A stretch of 46,796 bases of DNA from an uncultured Muribaculaceae bacterium (GTDB lineage: Bacteria; Bacteroidota; Bacteroidia; Bacteroidales; Muribaculaceae): assembly GCA_944321685.1 (NCBI GenBank), contig CALUMH010000050.1, forward strand, positions 1 to 46,796, read 5' to 3'. The translations under genes were made by a program, and so were the position numbers. Under the pieces are notes generated by a model, which was not told the origin of the DNA, searched no databases, and saw nothing but the letters and a program-made list of their open reading frames with translations. Within the stretch, counting starts at the first letter, position 1. Every line of letters begins with the position of its first letter. Below are positions 26,869 through 34,690 of the stretch, one piece after another.

Positions 26869-28887
26869 TTATTGTTCATCTTGATTTAGCATGGAAAGAA
26901 ATTCCTGTTCATTGATTATCTTAATTCCTAATTTATGGGCTTTTTCAAGTTTTGCCGGTCCCATGTTTTCACCGGCAAGTACAAATGTTGTTTTTGAAGA
27001 TATTGAACTTGAATTTTTCCCGCCATTGGCCTCGATCAGTTGTTTGTATTCATCACGAGAGTGCAAGTTAAAAACTCCGCTTATTACTATGGTTTTGCCC
27101 GATAAGATTACAGACTTGGTTATCGCAGTATTTTCATTTATATGCATCTGTATTCCGGCATTGCGCAAGCGTTCTACAATTTCTTGGTTTTCGGTTATCG
27201 CAAAGAAATCAACCACGCTTTGTGCAATTTTCTCACCTATTTCATCAATGGCAGATAGTTGCTCAGTGGTCATTTGCATCATGTTGTCAATATCTTTTGA
27301 TGCATAAGCAAGTTTTTTTGCCACTGTCTCACCGACGTATGGAATTGATAATGCAAAAACCACACGTTCAAAAGGTACGTTTTTACTATCATTGATACCG
27401 TTAATTATACGTTGTGCTGATTTCAAGCCGAAGCGTTCAAGTAGCATTAATTTTTCAACTGTTAACTCGTAAAGGTCGGCAACATCTTTTACGAAACCTG
27501 AATTATATAACTGTTCGGCCACTTCTTCCCCTATACCATCGATATTCATTGCGTGTCGTCCCACAAAATGTTCTATTCTTCCTGTGATTTGTGGCGGGCA
27601 ATGATATTTATTGGGGCATACCCATGCCGCTTCTCCTTCTACTCGTTGCAACAACGAGCCGCAAGCCGGACAGTGTGTAATAAAAGTAATCGGATTGCTG
27701 CCTTTTATTCGTGCTTCGAGATTTACACCAACTATTTTAGGTATTATTTCGCCGCCTTTCTCAACATACAGCATATCTCCGTCATGTATATCGAGATTGC
27801 GTATTATATCTTCGTTGTGCAGTGATGCTCGTTTTACAATAGTTCCCGACAGTAAAACCGGTTCAAGGTTGGCTACCGGGGTTATTACGCCTGAACGACC
27901 CACTTCAAATGAGACTGATTGTAATTTAGTACATTCACGTTCGGCTTGGAATTTGTATGCTATAGCCCATCGAGGATTTTTTGCAGTATATCCCAAATTG
28001 AGTTGTTGTCGCAGTGAATTGATTTTAAATACAAGTCCGTCGGTCGCTACTGGAAGATGCTTGCGTTCTATATCCCAGTATGATATGAATTGTTCTACTT
28101 CTTGAATGTTGTTAAGTAATTTTATGGCGTTTGAGACTTTGAACCCCCATTGTTTCATAGCCATTAAATTGTCGTAATGGTTGTCGTATGGGAGATTGTC
28201 TCCAAGCAAGTAATACAGGTATGCATCAAGTTTCCTACGAGCCACTTCTGCCGAATTTTGCAATTTCAATGTACCTGCAGCAGCATTGCGAGGATTGGCA
28301 AAAAGTGGTTCCTCATTATATTCACGTTCCTTATTCAGTGCTTCAAACACGGTCCAAGGCATTAAAATTTCACCACGCACCTCAAAGCGGGCAGGGTAGC
28401 CGCTTCCTTCTCTTAATTGCAACGGAATGCTTCGTATTGTTTTTACATTGTCGGTAACATCATCGCCTTGTACGCCATCGCCACGTGTTATGGCTTTTAA
28501 CATACGTCCGTTTTCATATATAATAGAAATTGATGTACCATCGAATTTCATTTCTCCTACAATTTGGAACTGTTCGTCTCCGAGCATATTCTTTATGCGA
28601 TTAATGAATTCGGTTACTTCATCAACCGAGTAAGTGTTGGACAGTGATAACATAGGGCGTTCATGTACCACTTGTTTAAATGATTTTGTAATATCACTGC
28701 CTACACGTTGAGTTGGCGAGCAAGGATCAAAGTATTGCGGATTTTCTTTTTCCAAGCGTTCAAGCATTGCCATCTTTTCGTCGAATTCTTTATCCGACAT
28801 TGTTGGTGCATTCAGGACATAATATTTATAATTGTTTTCATTGAGTTCTTGGCGTAACTCGTCGATCAGTAATTTTACGCTATCCAT
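26869..28887 (-). CDS. ligA: NAD-dependent DNA ligase LigA
   Basis: The essential replicative ligase, 672 residues, normal length. The N-terminal Ia domain is followed by the adenylation domain with the nucleotidyl-accepting lysine Lys114 in EMKFDGTSI. Conserved NTase motifs include GEILMPW and [11 protein letters not shown]. The OB fold is followed by a four-cysteine zinc finger ([10 protein letters not shown], then WVCPNKYHC), helix-hairpin-helix repeats (about 450-585) and a C-terminal BRCT domain (about 590-672, [16 protein letters not shown]). The gene is monocistronic. A candidate promoter (TTTG, 20 bases, TAATTTAG) lies in the 60 bases upstream. Confidence 0.97.
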   Translation of the reverse strand: MDSVKLLIDELRQELNENNYKYYVLNAPTMSDKEFDEKMAMLERLEKENPQYFDPCSPTQRVGSDITKSFKQVVHERPMLSLSNTYSVDEVTEFINRIKNMLGDEQFQIVGEMKFDGTSISIIYENGRMLKAITRGDGVQGDDVTDNVKTIRSIPLQLREGSGYPARFEVRGEILMPWTVFEALNKEREYNEEPLFANPRNAAAGTLKLQNSAEVARRKLDAYLYYLLGDNLPYDNHYDNLMAMKQWGFKVSNAIKLLNNIQEVEQFISYWDIERKHLPVATDGLVFKINSLRQQLNLGYTAKNPRWAIAYKFQAERECTKLQSVSFEVGRSGVITPVANLEPVLLSGTIVKRASLHNEDIIRNLDIHDGDMLYVEKGGEIIPKIVGVNLEARIKGSNPITFITHCPACGSLLQRVEGEAAWVCPNKYHCPPQITGRIEHFVGRHAMNIDGIGEEVAEQLYNSGFVKDVADLYELTVEKLMLLERFGLKSAQRIINGINDSKNVPFERVVFALSIPYVGETVAKKLAYASKDIDNMMQMTTEQLSAIDEIGEKIAQSVVDFFAITENQEIVERLRNAGIQMHINENTAITKSVILSGKTIVISGVFNLHSRDEYKQLIEANGGKNSSSISSKTTFVLAGENMGPAKLEKAHKLGIKIINEQEFLSMLNQDEQ

Positions 28888-28947
28888 ATTTTTTGATGTT
28901 TTCTATTGCTAAATTAGGTAATTCAAGTCAATTTCACAAATATGAAA

Positions 28948-28991
28948 ACATCAGGAGTATATTCGACAACTGTCGAATATACTCCTGATGT
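28948..28991. terminator. Long perfect inverted repeat after the Phe/Tyr operon
   Basis: Arms of 21 bases at 28948-28968 and 28971-28991 are perfectly complementary, with only two bases between them. It lies 19 bases beyond the tyrA stop. On the minus strand TTTTC follows, so it is probably the operon terminator, though its length and perfection are unusual. It also sits just upstream of the ligA promoter region. Confidence 0.6.
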
Positions 28992-29010
28992 AAAAGTGTG
29001 TTGAGTAGTA

Positions 29011-29784
29011 TTACTTTAAATTTTCACGCACTTCATCAAGGAAATTCTTCATAGATACACAGTCTCTTTTTTCTATGATAACTTGGAGCCTGGCAAGTTG
29101 TTGTTGAATTTTTTGTAATTGCCCTGTGGTATATGTGTTAAACAATATTTCTTGCAACAGATAATCATCTTCCGACATCAATCCGCGGGCTATTGTCATA
29201 TGTCGCTTAAAAGTAGTACCCGGAGCTTCTTGGTGCTTCATCACGCTCCCAAAGACAAGTGTGCTTGCGAATGGAACCGATAACGAAAATGCAATGGTTT
29301 CGTCGTGTTGCTTGAATGTGTATTCAAATATATTTAGATGTAAATCGTTATATAAGTCTTTGAAGAACACTTTTCCCAAATGGTCGCTTTCGGCTATAAT
29401 AATGGCATTTTCATTTGCCAAATTGCTAAGCGAGGCAAATGTAGGGCCAAACATTGGATGTGTGCTGACAAATGGGTGTCCGCAATTTCGGTAAAAATCG
29501 GGTAACCCGTTCTTTACCGATGCAATGTCGGATATTATGCATCCGTCGGGCAATAACGGCAACACTTCGTTGAAAGCATCAATAGTATGCTTTACAGTGA
29601 CGGCATTAATAAGCAAATCGGGCTTAAAATCGCCGATTTCTTCGAGTGAAGAAAATCGCAGGGCATGGAATGTAAAACGTAATTTGTCGAGATTTTTGTC
29701 ATAGACGGCAACCTCGTGCTTGAAACTAAGGACATCACAAAAGAATGACCCCATTTTTCCTGCGCCCAAAATAAGAATTTTCAT
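29011..29784 (-). CDS. tyrA: Prephenate dehydrogenase (TyrA family)
   Basis: A 257-residue NAD(P)-dependent dehydrogenase that converts prephenate to 4-hydroxyphenylpyruvate, the tyrosine branch of aromatic synthesis. The Rossmann motif is at the N-terminus (ILGAGKMGSFF, residues 4-14). The middle carries ISDIASVKNGLP and THPMFGPTF, the substrate-binding His-Pro-Met-Phe-Gly motif of TyrA. The helical dimer domain ends early and no ACT domain is present, so feedback control by tyrosine is not obvious. It is the last gene of the operon, nine bases after the DAHP synthase/chorismate mutase gene. Confidence 0.9.
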   Translation of the reverse strand: MKILILGAGKMGSFFCDVLSFKHEVAVYDKNLDKLRFTFHALRFSSLEEIGDFKPDLLINAVTVKHTIDAFNEVLPLLPDGCIISDIASVKNGLPDFYRNCGHPFVSTHPMFGPTFASLSNLANENAIIIAESDHLGKVFFKDLYNDLHLNIFEYTFKQHDETIAFSLSVPFASTLVFGSVMKHQEAPGTTFKRHMTIARGLMSEDDYLLQEILFNTYTTGQLQKIQQQLARLQVIIEKRDCVSMKNFLDEVRENLK

Positions 29785-29793
29785 TTCTGATTA

Positions 29794-30864
29794 TTATTTT
29801 GTACGATTGTTCAAAACTTCGATTTGTTGACGCACCGATTCTTCGTGGATTGCTTCGACAATGGTTTGCATGAAATTCCCACTCATGCCAAGTTCCTCGG
29901 CCAATTTACGACGAGATTTAAGGATGTCATCATAACGGTCGGTGTGGACTATTTGCATACGGTGTTCTTTTTTGTATTGGCCGATTTCGCGTGAAATTCG
30001 CATACGTTTTGCAAGAATTTCTATGAGATCATTATCAATTTGGTCTATTTGTTGGCGCAACAAAGCAAGACTTTCTGTCGATTGGGTGTTTTCCCGAACC
30101 ACAAGAGTGTTAAGTATAAAATTAAGCACATCGGGCGTGATTTGTTGGCTTTTGTCGCTAAGGGCACAGTCAGGGTCGCAATGTGATTCGATGATAAGCC
30201 CATCGAAACCCATATCAAGAGCCTGTTGTGATAATGGAGCTATAAGTTCCCGTTTGCCACCCATGTGTGATGGGTCGCATATGATTTGTAATCCGGGTAG
30301 GCGGCGATGTAATTCTATAGGTATATGCCATTGTGGCATATTACGGTACAAATGTTTGCCATACACTGTAAATCCACGGTGGATTGCTGCGAGGCGGTGT
30401 ATGCCGGCATTGTAAATGCGTTGTAAGGCTCCAATCCACAATTCAAGGTCTGGGTTGACAGGGTTTTTTACCATTACAGGAATGTCGGTTCCTGCAAGGC
30501 TGTCGGCTATTTCCTGTACGGCAAATGGATTGGCCGAAGTTCGGGCACCTATCCATAACATATCAATCCCGGCTTTTAATGCAGCTTCAACGTGTGATTT
30601 ATTGGCGACTTCGGTGCACACAAGCATTCCGGTTTCTTTTTTTACACGCATCAACCATTCAAGTCCTACTTCGCCCACACCTTCAAAACCACCGGGTTTA
30701 GTGCGGGGTTTCCATATTCCGGCACGAAAAATTTTTATTCCATATTCGGCAAGGGACCGGGCGGTGGTTAATATTTGTTCTTCGCTTTCGGCACTGCATG
30801 GTCCTGCTATTACGATTGGGCGGCCGATTTGGCCTTCGCTTACTATAGGTCTTAAATCTTCCAT
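29794..30864 (-). CDS. Bifunctional DAHP synthase / chorismate mutase
   Basis: A 356-residue fusion that carries out two steps. Residues 1-260 are a type Ib-like 3-deoxy-7-phosphoheptulonate synthase joining phosphoenolpyruvate and erythrose 4-phosphate (IAGPCSAESEEQI, FRAGIWKPRTKPGGFEGVG, ICDPSHMGGKRELI). Residues 265-356 are an AroQ-type chorismate mutase (LALLRQQIDQIDNDLIEILA, then KRMRISREIGQYKKEH), which rearranges chorismate to prephenate. Prephenate is used by the flanking pheA and tyrA products. This fusion order is known in Bacteroidales. It starts 17 bases after the aminotransferase gene. Confidence 0.93.
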   Translation of the reverse strand: MEDLRPIVSEGQIGRPIVIAGPCSAESEEQILTTARSLAEYGIKIFRAGIWKPRTKPGGFEGVGEVGLEWLMRVKKETGMLVCTEVANKSHVEAALKAGIDMLWIGARTSANPFAVQEIADSLAGTDIPVMVKNPVNPDLELWIGALQRIYNAGIHRLAAIHRGFTVYGKHLYRNMPQWHIPIELHRRLPGLQIICDPSHMGGKRELIAPLSQQALDMGFDGLIIESHCDPDCALSDKSQQITPDVLNFILNTLVVRENTQSTESLALLRQQIDQIDNDLIEILAKRMRISREIGQYKKEHRMQIVHTDRYDDILKSRRKLAEELGMSGNFMQTIVEAIHEESVRQQIEVLNNRTK

Positions 30865-30881
30865 AATTGTTATATTTTTGT

Positions 30882-32063
30882 TTATTGATTATTCGATTTT
30901 ATATTCTTAATTCTGTTAAGAGCTTCATTCATACGATCTTCAGTGGCGCATAATGAAATCCTTATGTAGCGATTTCCATTGCTGCCGAATATAAATCCCG
31001 GGGTGATGAATACCCGTGCTTCATTCAATATTTTTTCCGATAAAGTTTCGGAATCTTTTTCATTGTCAGGAATTTTTCCCCACAAGAACAATCCCATTTG
31101 TCCGGGATCATACTTGCAGCCGATGGTATTCATGATTTGTTCTGCAATGTTTCTACGTTGGCGATATGTTGTATTTATCTCGTCATACCATGCTTGGTCG
31201 CATTTCAGAGCTTGAGCTGCTGCGAGCATCATCGGACGAAATTGCCCGGAGTCAATATTTGATTTTACTCTTAAAATCCATTCTATGAATTGCTTATTTG
31301 ATGCTACCATGGCGATGCGCCAACCGGCCATATTGTGAGACTTGCTTAAAGAGTTCATTTCTATGGCAATTTCTTTTGCACCATCAATGCAGAATATGCT
31401 TAATGGCTTGTCGTTGAGAATGAAACTGTAGGGGTTGTCGTTTACGATTACAATATTGTGGCGACGGCCGAAATCTATAAGTTGCCCAAACAATTTTTTT
31501 GTTGCACGTTGTCCTGTGGGCATATTAGGATAATTTACCCACATTAGTTTTATTTTGTCCAAAGGTAATTGCTCAAGTGCATCAAAATCGGGTTCCCAAT
31601 TGGTTTGTTCCGTAAGGTCATACTTGTAAATTGTAGCGTCGGCGAGTTGGCTTACCGATGTATATGTTGGATAACCCGGATTGGGAACAAGGACTCCGTC
31701 TCCGGGATTGACAAAAGCGAGAGTGGTGTGTAAAATCCCTTCTTTTGAACCTATGAGCGGCTGAATTTCCGATGTCGGGTCGAGAGTGACGCCAAAATAT
31801 TTATAATACCACTCGGCAAAAGCCTGCCGTAATTCCGTAATTCCGATATATGGTTGGTATCCATGTGTATCGGTACGGTGGGCTTCGTGGCATAAAGTCT
31901 CAATGGCCGAAGGATGCGGAGGACGGTCAGGGCCACCGATTCCCAATGATATTATATCAAGCCCTTGCGCATTGAGTTTTGCAATCTCACGCAACTTTTT
32001 CGAGAAGTAATATTCTTTGACTTGCGAGATACGCTTTGCAGGTTTTATAGTTTCGGTGTTCAT
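30882..32063 (-). CDS. PLP-dependent aromatic aminotransferase (class I/II)
   Basis: A 393-residue fold-type I aminotransferase. The pyridoxal-phosphate lysine is in SLSKSHNMAGWRIAM (about residues 237-251), with NPGYPTY and NYPNMPTG (Asn-Pro-type motif) upstream and the arginine near the C-terminus in RYIRISLCA binding the carboxylate. Its place between prephenate dehydratase and the DAHP synthase/chorismate mutase gene suggests it performs the last step, transaminating phenylpyruvate and hydroxyphenylpyruvate. Related proteins act on aspartate or LL-diaminopimelate, so context decides the call. It overlaps pheA by four bases. Confidence 0.85.
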   Translation of the reverse strand: MNTETIKPAKRISQVKEYYFSKKLREIAKLNAQGLDIISLGIGGPDRPPHPSAIETLCHEAHRTDTHGYQPYIGITELRQAFAEWYYKYFGVTLDPTSEIQPLIGSKEGILHTTLAFVNPGDGVLVPNPGYPTYTSVSQLADATIYKYDLTEQTNWEPDFDALEQLPLDKIKLMWVNYPNMPTGQRATKKLFGQLIDFGRRHNIVIVNDNPYSFILNDKPLSIFCIDGAKEIAIEMNSLSKSHNMAGWRIAMVASNKQFIEWILRVKSNIDSGQFRPMMLAAAQALKCDQAWYDEINTTYRQRRNIAEQIMNTIGCKYDPGQMGLFLWGKIPDNEKDSETLSEKILNEARVFITPGFIFGSNGNRYIRISLCATEDRMNEALNRIKNIKSNNQ

Positions 32064-32896
32064 GCTACAAATTCGTTATATTCACCTAAAATTTTAAATT
32101 CGTTAATAAGCGGCCTGACGGCGTCAATCGATTGACGATAACGCACATAGTCGTTAAATGTGAGATTTATATAAAAGCGGTATTCCCATTCACGTCCTAT
32201 TATCGGCAATGATTGTATTTTTGATAAATTAATGTCATAGAATGAGAAAATCGTTAGTATTTTAGACAAGCTCCCTTGTGTGTGTGGTAATGTGAATACC
32301 AAGGAGGCTTTGTTTATTTTGTCGTGTTTGATAAGATATGGAGCCTCAAGAGGATCGGCTATTATTAAAAAACGTGTTGAATTGCGTTTATTGGTTTGTA
32401 TATCTTTTGCGAGTATGTTTAAGCCGTACAATTTGGCTGCATATTCTCCGCAAATGGCTCCCACTCTATGCAGTTTACTTGTTGCGATGTTTTGAGCACT
32501 GCCGGCAGTGTCGTTTTGTTCCACAATTTTCAGGTTCGGGTGTTGTTGAAGGAATTGTTCGCATTGGAGCAAAGCCATGGGATGTGAATGTACTTCATTC
32601 AAATCGTTGATTGTCTGCCCCGGCATTGCGGCAAGCACATGGGATATGTGCATTTTATATTCTCCAACTATGGCAAGGTTGCTTTTGCGTAACAATTCAT
32701 GGTTCTGCAACAAACTGCCTGCAATTGTGTTCTCGATAGCGAGAATACCAATCAATGAAGCATCGTTGTTAAGGAATTCAAACATTGAAGGGAATGTCTC
32801 GCAGGGAATTGTTTCAATTTCCTCCCCTTCAAAATATTTTCTTGCGGCGGCTTCATGAAAGCATCCCGGTTCTCCTTGTATTGTAATTCGTTTCAT
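32060..32896 (-). CDS. pheA: Prephenate dehydratase PheA
   Basis: A 278-residue enzyme converting prephenate to phenylpyruvate. The catalytic domain (1-180) has QGEPGCFHEAAARKYF at the start, ENTIAGSLLQNHELL near 56-70 and the catalytic TRF motif in RNSTRFLIIAD (about 166-176). A C-terminal ACT domain (about 192-272; TQGSLSKILTIFSFYDINLS and QSLPIIGREWEYRFY) binds phenylalanine for feedback inhibition. It has no fused chorismate mutase, which is supplied by the DAHP synthase fusion. It is the first gene of the four-gene operon and sits directly behind a complete transcription attenuator. Confidence 0.95.
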   Translation of the reverse strand: MKRITIQGEPGCFHEAAARKYFEGEEIETIPCETFPSMFEFLNNDASLIGILAIENTIAGSLLQNHELLRKSNLAIVGEYKMHISHVLAAMPGQTINDLNEVHSHPMALLQCEQFLQQHPNLKIVEQNDTAGSAQNIATSKLHRVGAICGEYAAKLYGLNILAKDIQTNKRNSTRFLIIADPLEAPYLIKHDKINKASLVFTLPHTQGSLSKILTIFSFYDINLSKIQSLPIIGREWEYRFYINLTFNDYVRYRQSIDAVRPLINEFKILGEYNEFVA

Positions 32897-32921
32897 TCTA
32901 ATATCGATATTTTTTTGTAAT

Positions 32922-32957
32922 AAAAAATCCCGCCGTATTTTTGTTACGGCGGGATTT
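32922..32957 (-). terminator. Attenuator terminator hairpin upstream of pheA
   Basis: A perfect 13-bp stem (arms 32945-32957 and 32925-32937) with a 7-base loop, GC-rich in the middle, ends in six T residues on the minus strand. It lies 26 bases before the pheA ATG. The only good promoter is upstream of it, so transcripts for the operon must pass through it. Confidence 0.85.
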
Positions 32958-32986
32958 CATATTTTTGTTAATCATTAATGTAAAAA

Positions 32987-33064
32987 TTATGCACATAAAA
33001 CCTCGCCTTTATTTTTATCTAAATAAAAGTAAAAGAAAAAGCTATATGCAAAAAATCGGCTCAT
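32987..33064 (-). CDS. Phe/Tyr-rich leader peptide of the aromatic operon
   Basis: A 25-codon open frame, too short for routine gene calling, begins about 17 bases after the predicted transcription start. Residues 3-14 read RFFAYSFFFYFY: six Phe and three Tyr among positions 4-14. The downstream operon makes phenylalanine and tyrosine. Codons 20-23 contain GGCGAGGTTTT (32997-33007), which can pair with the 5' arm of the pheA terminator. A ribosome slowed on the aromatic codons would leave this arm free to form the antiterminator; a ribosome reaching the stop at 32987-32989 would cover it and let the terminator form. This is the classic leader-peptide attenuation layout, comparable in logic to pheL of enterobacteria. 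Translation itself is inferred. Confidence 0.85.
   Translation of the reverse strand: MSRFFAYSFFFYFYLDKNKGEVLCA
32997..33007 (-). promoter_or_regulatory. Antiterminator arm within the leader peptide frame
   Basis: GGCGAGGTTTT on the minus strand is complementary to AAATCCCGCC of the terminator's 5' arm (32948-32957), giving GGCG, GG and TTT pairing with one bulged A and one T-T mismatch. The two structures are mutually exclusive. Confidence 0.7.
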
Positions 33065-33085
33065 AAAAATTCGTTTTCGATGTTG

Positions 33086-33114
33086 CAAAGATATATAATT
33101 GTTTTTAAATACAA
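33086..33114 (-). promoter_or_regulatory. Promoter of the Phe/Tyr operon
   Basis: On the minus strand TTG (33112-33114), an 18-base spacer and TATCTTTG (33086-33093) match the Bacteroidetes consensus. The start site is expected near 33081, about 17 bases before the leader peptide ATG. Confidence 0.75.
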
Positions 33115-33158
33115 GTATTTTTTGAAAATATTTTTATGCCAATGCTCAAAATATATGT

Positions 33159-33425
33159 TTATTTAAGTGCCTTGTTGTTGGTGTTTGTATTTTTATCATC
33201 TTTGGCGTATGTCGTATATGCGTTTTTATCTTCTTTAAGAGCTTTTTTATTCTCTCGCTGTTTCAAGGTGATGTGCAGCAGTATAATTATTACAAGTGTG
33301 GCTGCAATAATACCAAAATAGAATAAATAACGTCCTGCACGTAAATGAGGCAACCCCATATATGCCATTACGCCTAAATATGCCAACAGTAGTGTGGGAA
33401 TTAATGTGGATTTTTTAATTTTCAT
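33159..33425 (-). CDS. Small two-helix membrane protein, unknown function
   Basis: An 88-residue protein with two transmembrane helices (about 8-25 and 34-54) and a charged, Lys/Asp/Asn-rich tail after residue 55. I do not recognise a family; similar short membrane proteins occur downstream of the RNase D-like gene in other Bacteroidales, but I cannot confirm this here. The ATG at 33425 is chosen over an upstream TTG; it overlaps the end of the exonuclease gene by 11 bases, suggesting coupling. No terminator is clear after it before the aromatic operon promoter. Confidence 0.6.
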   Translation of the reverse strand: MKIKKSTLIPTLLLAYLGVMAYMGLPHLRAGRYLFYFGIIAATLVIIILLHITLKQRENKKALKEDKNAYTTYAKDDKNTNTNNKALK

Positions 33426-34038
33426 TTTCTTCAACAATATATTTCGACTCTTCGGGTTTAAATGTCTGAGATTCGAGATAATTATATATCTTCAGGCAAG
33501 CCCATGCGTCTATCGCGGCATATTCTTGCTGAGCTTCGGTAAGGGTTTCTGCTTCCCAATTTGATAGTCTTTGTCCTTTTGATATGCGTTTCCCAAATAG
33601 AATTGCATATATTTTTTGCAAACTGGCATCGGATATGTTGTATTGGGGAACAATTTTTTGCAAATCGATAAACCCCGACATATTTGCGTCATATCCTTTG
33701 TGAATAACCCCGAAGTCGTCTTTTAGGGATAGGCCGACTTTGGTGATTTTCTCATTTTCAAGGAATGAACGCAAGGAATCGGGCATTCCTATTTTATTAA
33801 TGCGGAATAGGTAGCAATCATCCATAGTGGATATTTGCATGAGTGCAACATTATGAGATACGCCTTTCTTGAACGAAGGCCGGGTTTCCGTGTCAAATCC
33901 TAGGGTTGAAGCCTCTTTTAATTCCGAAAGGGCTTTGTCCACCTTGGGCAATGTGTCTATGACGTGTATCTTTCCATTGAAAGATACACGGTCAAGAGAT
34001 GATAATTGTTCTTTACTTATGGATATTTTTATTGCCAT
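33415..34038 (-). CDS. RNase D-like 3'-5' exonuclease domain protein
   Basis: A 207-residue DEDD-superfamily nuclease. Exo I motif is LGFDTETRPSF (about residues 48-58, with the Asp and Glu metal ligands), Exo II includes GLSLKDDFGVIH near 102-113, and Exo III is QQEYAAIDAWACLKIYNYL near 168-187, with Tyr and Asp spaced as in the DEDDy group. It has only the exonuclease domain, lacking the HRDC domain of full RNase D, so the substrate (RNA or DNA) is open. It starts seven bases after bioD, at the end of the dnaG-bio gene run. Confidence 0.85.
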   Translation of the reverse strand: MAIKISISKEQLSSLDRVSFNGKIHVIDTLPKVDKALSELKEASTLGFDTETRPSFKKGVSHNVALMQISTMDDCYLFRINKIGMPDSLRSFLENEKITKVGLSLKDDFGVIHKGYDANMSGFIDLQKIVPQYNISDASLQKIYAILFGKRISKGQRLSNWEAETLTEAQQEYAAIDAWACLKIYNYLESQTFKPEESKYIVEENEN

Positions 34039-34045
34039 AGGGTGG

Positions 34046-34690
34046 TTATATGTATAATTGAGGCATAACTAAGAATTTTGTTTGAGGAGATTGTGCCTCA
34101 AAATAATTCATCATGTATTTTTTATTGTCGGCTGCGATTATTTCATTCTCGTCAAAAAAGGAATTGTAAATAACGTATGGTAGTAAAATACCTCGAGCCT
34201 TTAAAGCCTCGAATGAAAGTAAAGTGTGATTTATTGCTCCGAGCGATCCATTGGTTACAAGCGCTACCGGGTAATTGTGATCTTGGATATAATCAATTGT
34301 CAAATAATTTTCGGTTAAAGGAACCATCAGCCCGCCAGCACCCTCTACCAAAACCATATCGTACATCGATGACAATGTGTTTGTAGCTTTTTCAATTTCA
34401 TAAAAATCAATGACAGTATGGTCGATTGTTGCGGCAAGATGCGGAGATGCAGGATATGAAAAGATTGCAGGAGCTGTAATATGTTTCTCGTCATATTCGT
34501 TATATTCCTGCTTCATTATGCGGCGATGTATGGTTATGTCTTCCGAAATGTCGATGTTACCGGTTTGTATCAGCTTTTGCGTCATTACATTGTTACCTTG
34601 AGCCATGAGCAAGTTGGCAAGCCATCCTGTTGCATAACTTTTCCCGACATTTGTTCCTATGCCACTTATGAAAATTATGTTATCAGTCAT
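34046..34690 (-). CDS. bioD: Dethiobiotin synthase BioD
   Basis: A 214-residue ATP-dependent carboxylase that closes the ureido ring of biotin, converting 7,8-diaminopelargonate and CO2 to dethiobiotin. The P-loop is near the N-terminus (ISGIGTNVGKSYATGWL, residues 8-24), and VEGAGGLMVPL (about 115-125) is the conserved second nucleotide/metal motif. The active-site Lys of KLIQTGNID fits. Its start overlaps bioGC by four bases (ATGA), indicating tight coupling in the bioA-F-GC-D order. Confidence 0.94.
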   Translation of the reverse strand: MTDNIIFISGIGTNVGKSYATGWLANLLMAQGNNVMTQKLIQTGNIDISEDITIHRRIMKQEYNEYDEKHITAPAIFSYPASPHLAATIDHTVIDFYEIEKATNTLSSMYDMVLVEGAGGLMVPLTENYLTIDYIQDHNYPVALVTNGSLGAINHTLLSFEALKARGILLPYVIYNSFFDENEIIAADNKKYMMNYFEAQSPQTKFLVMPQLYI

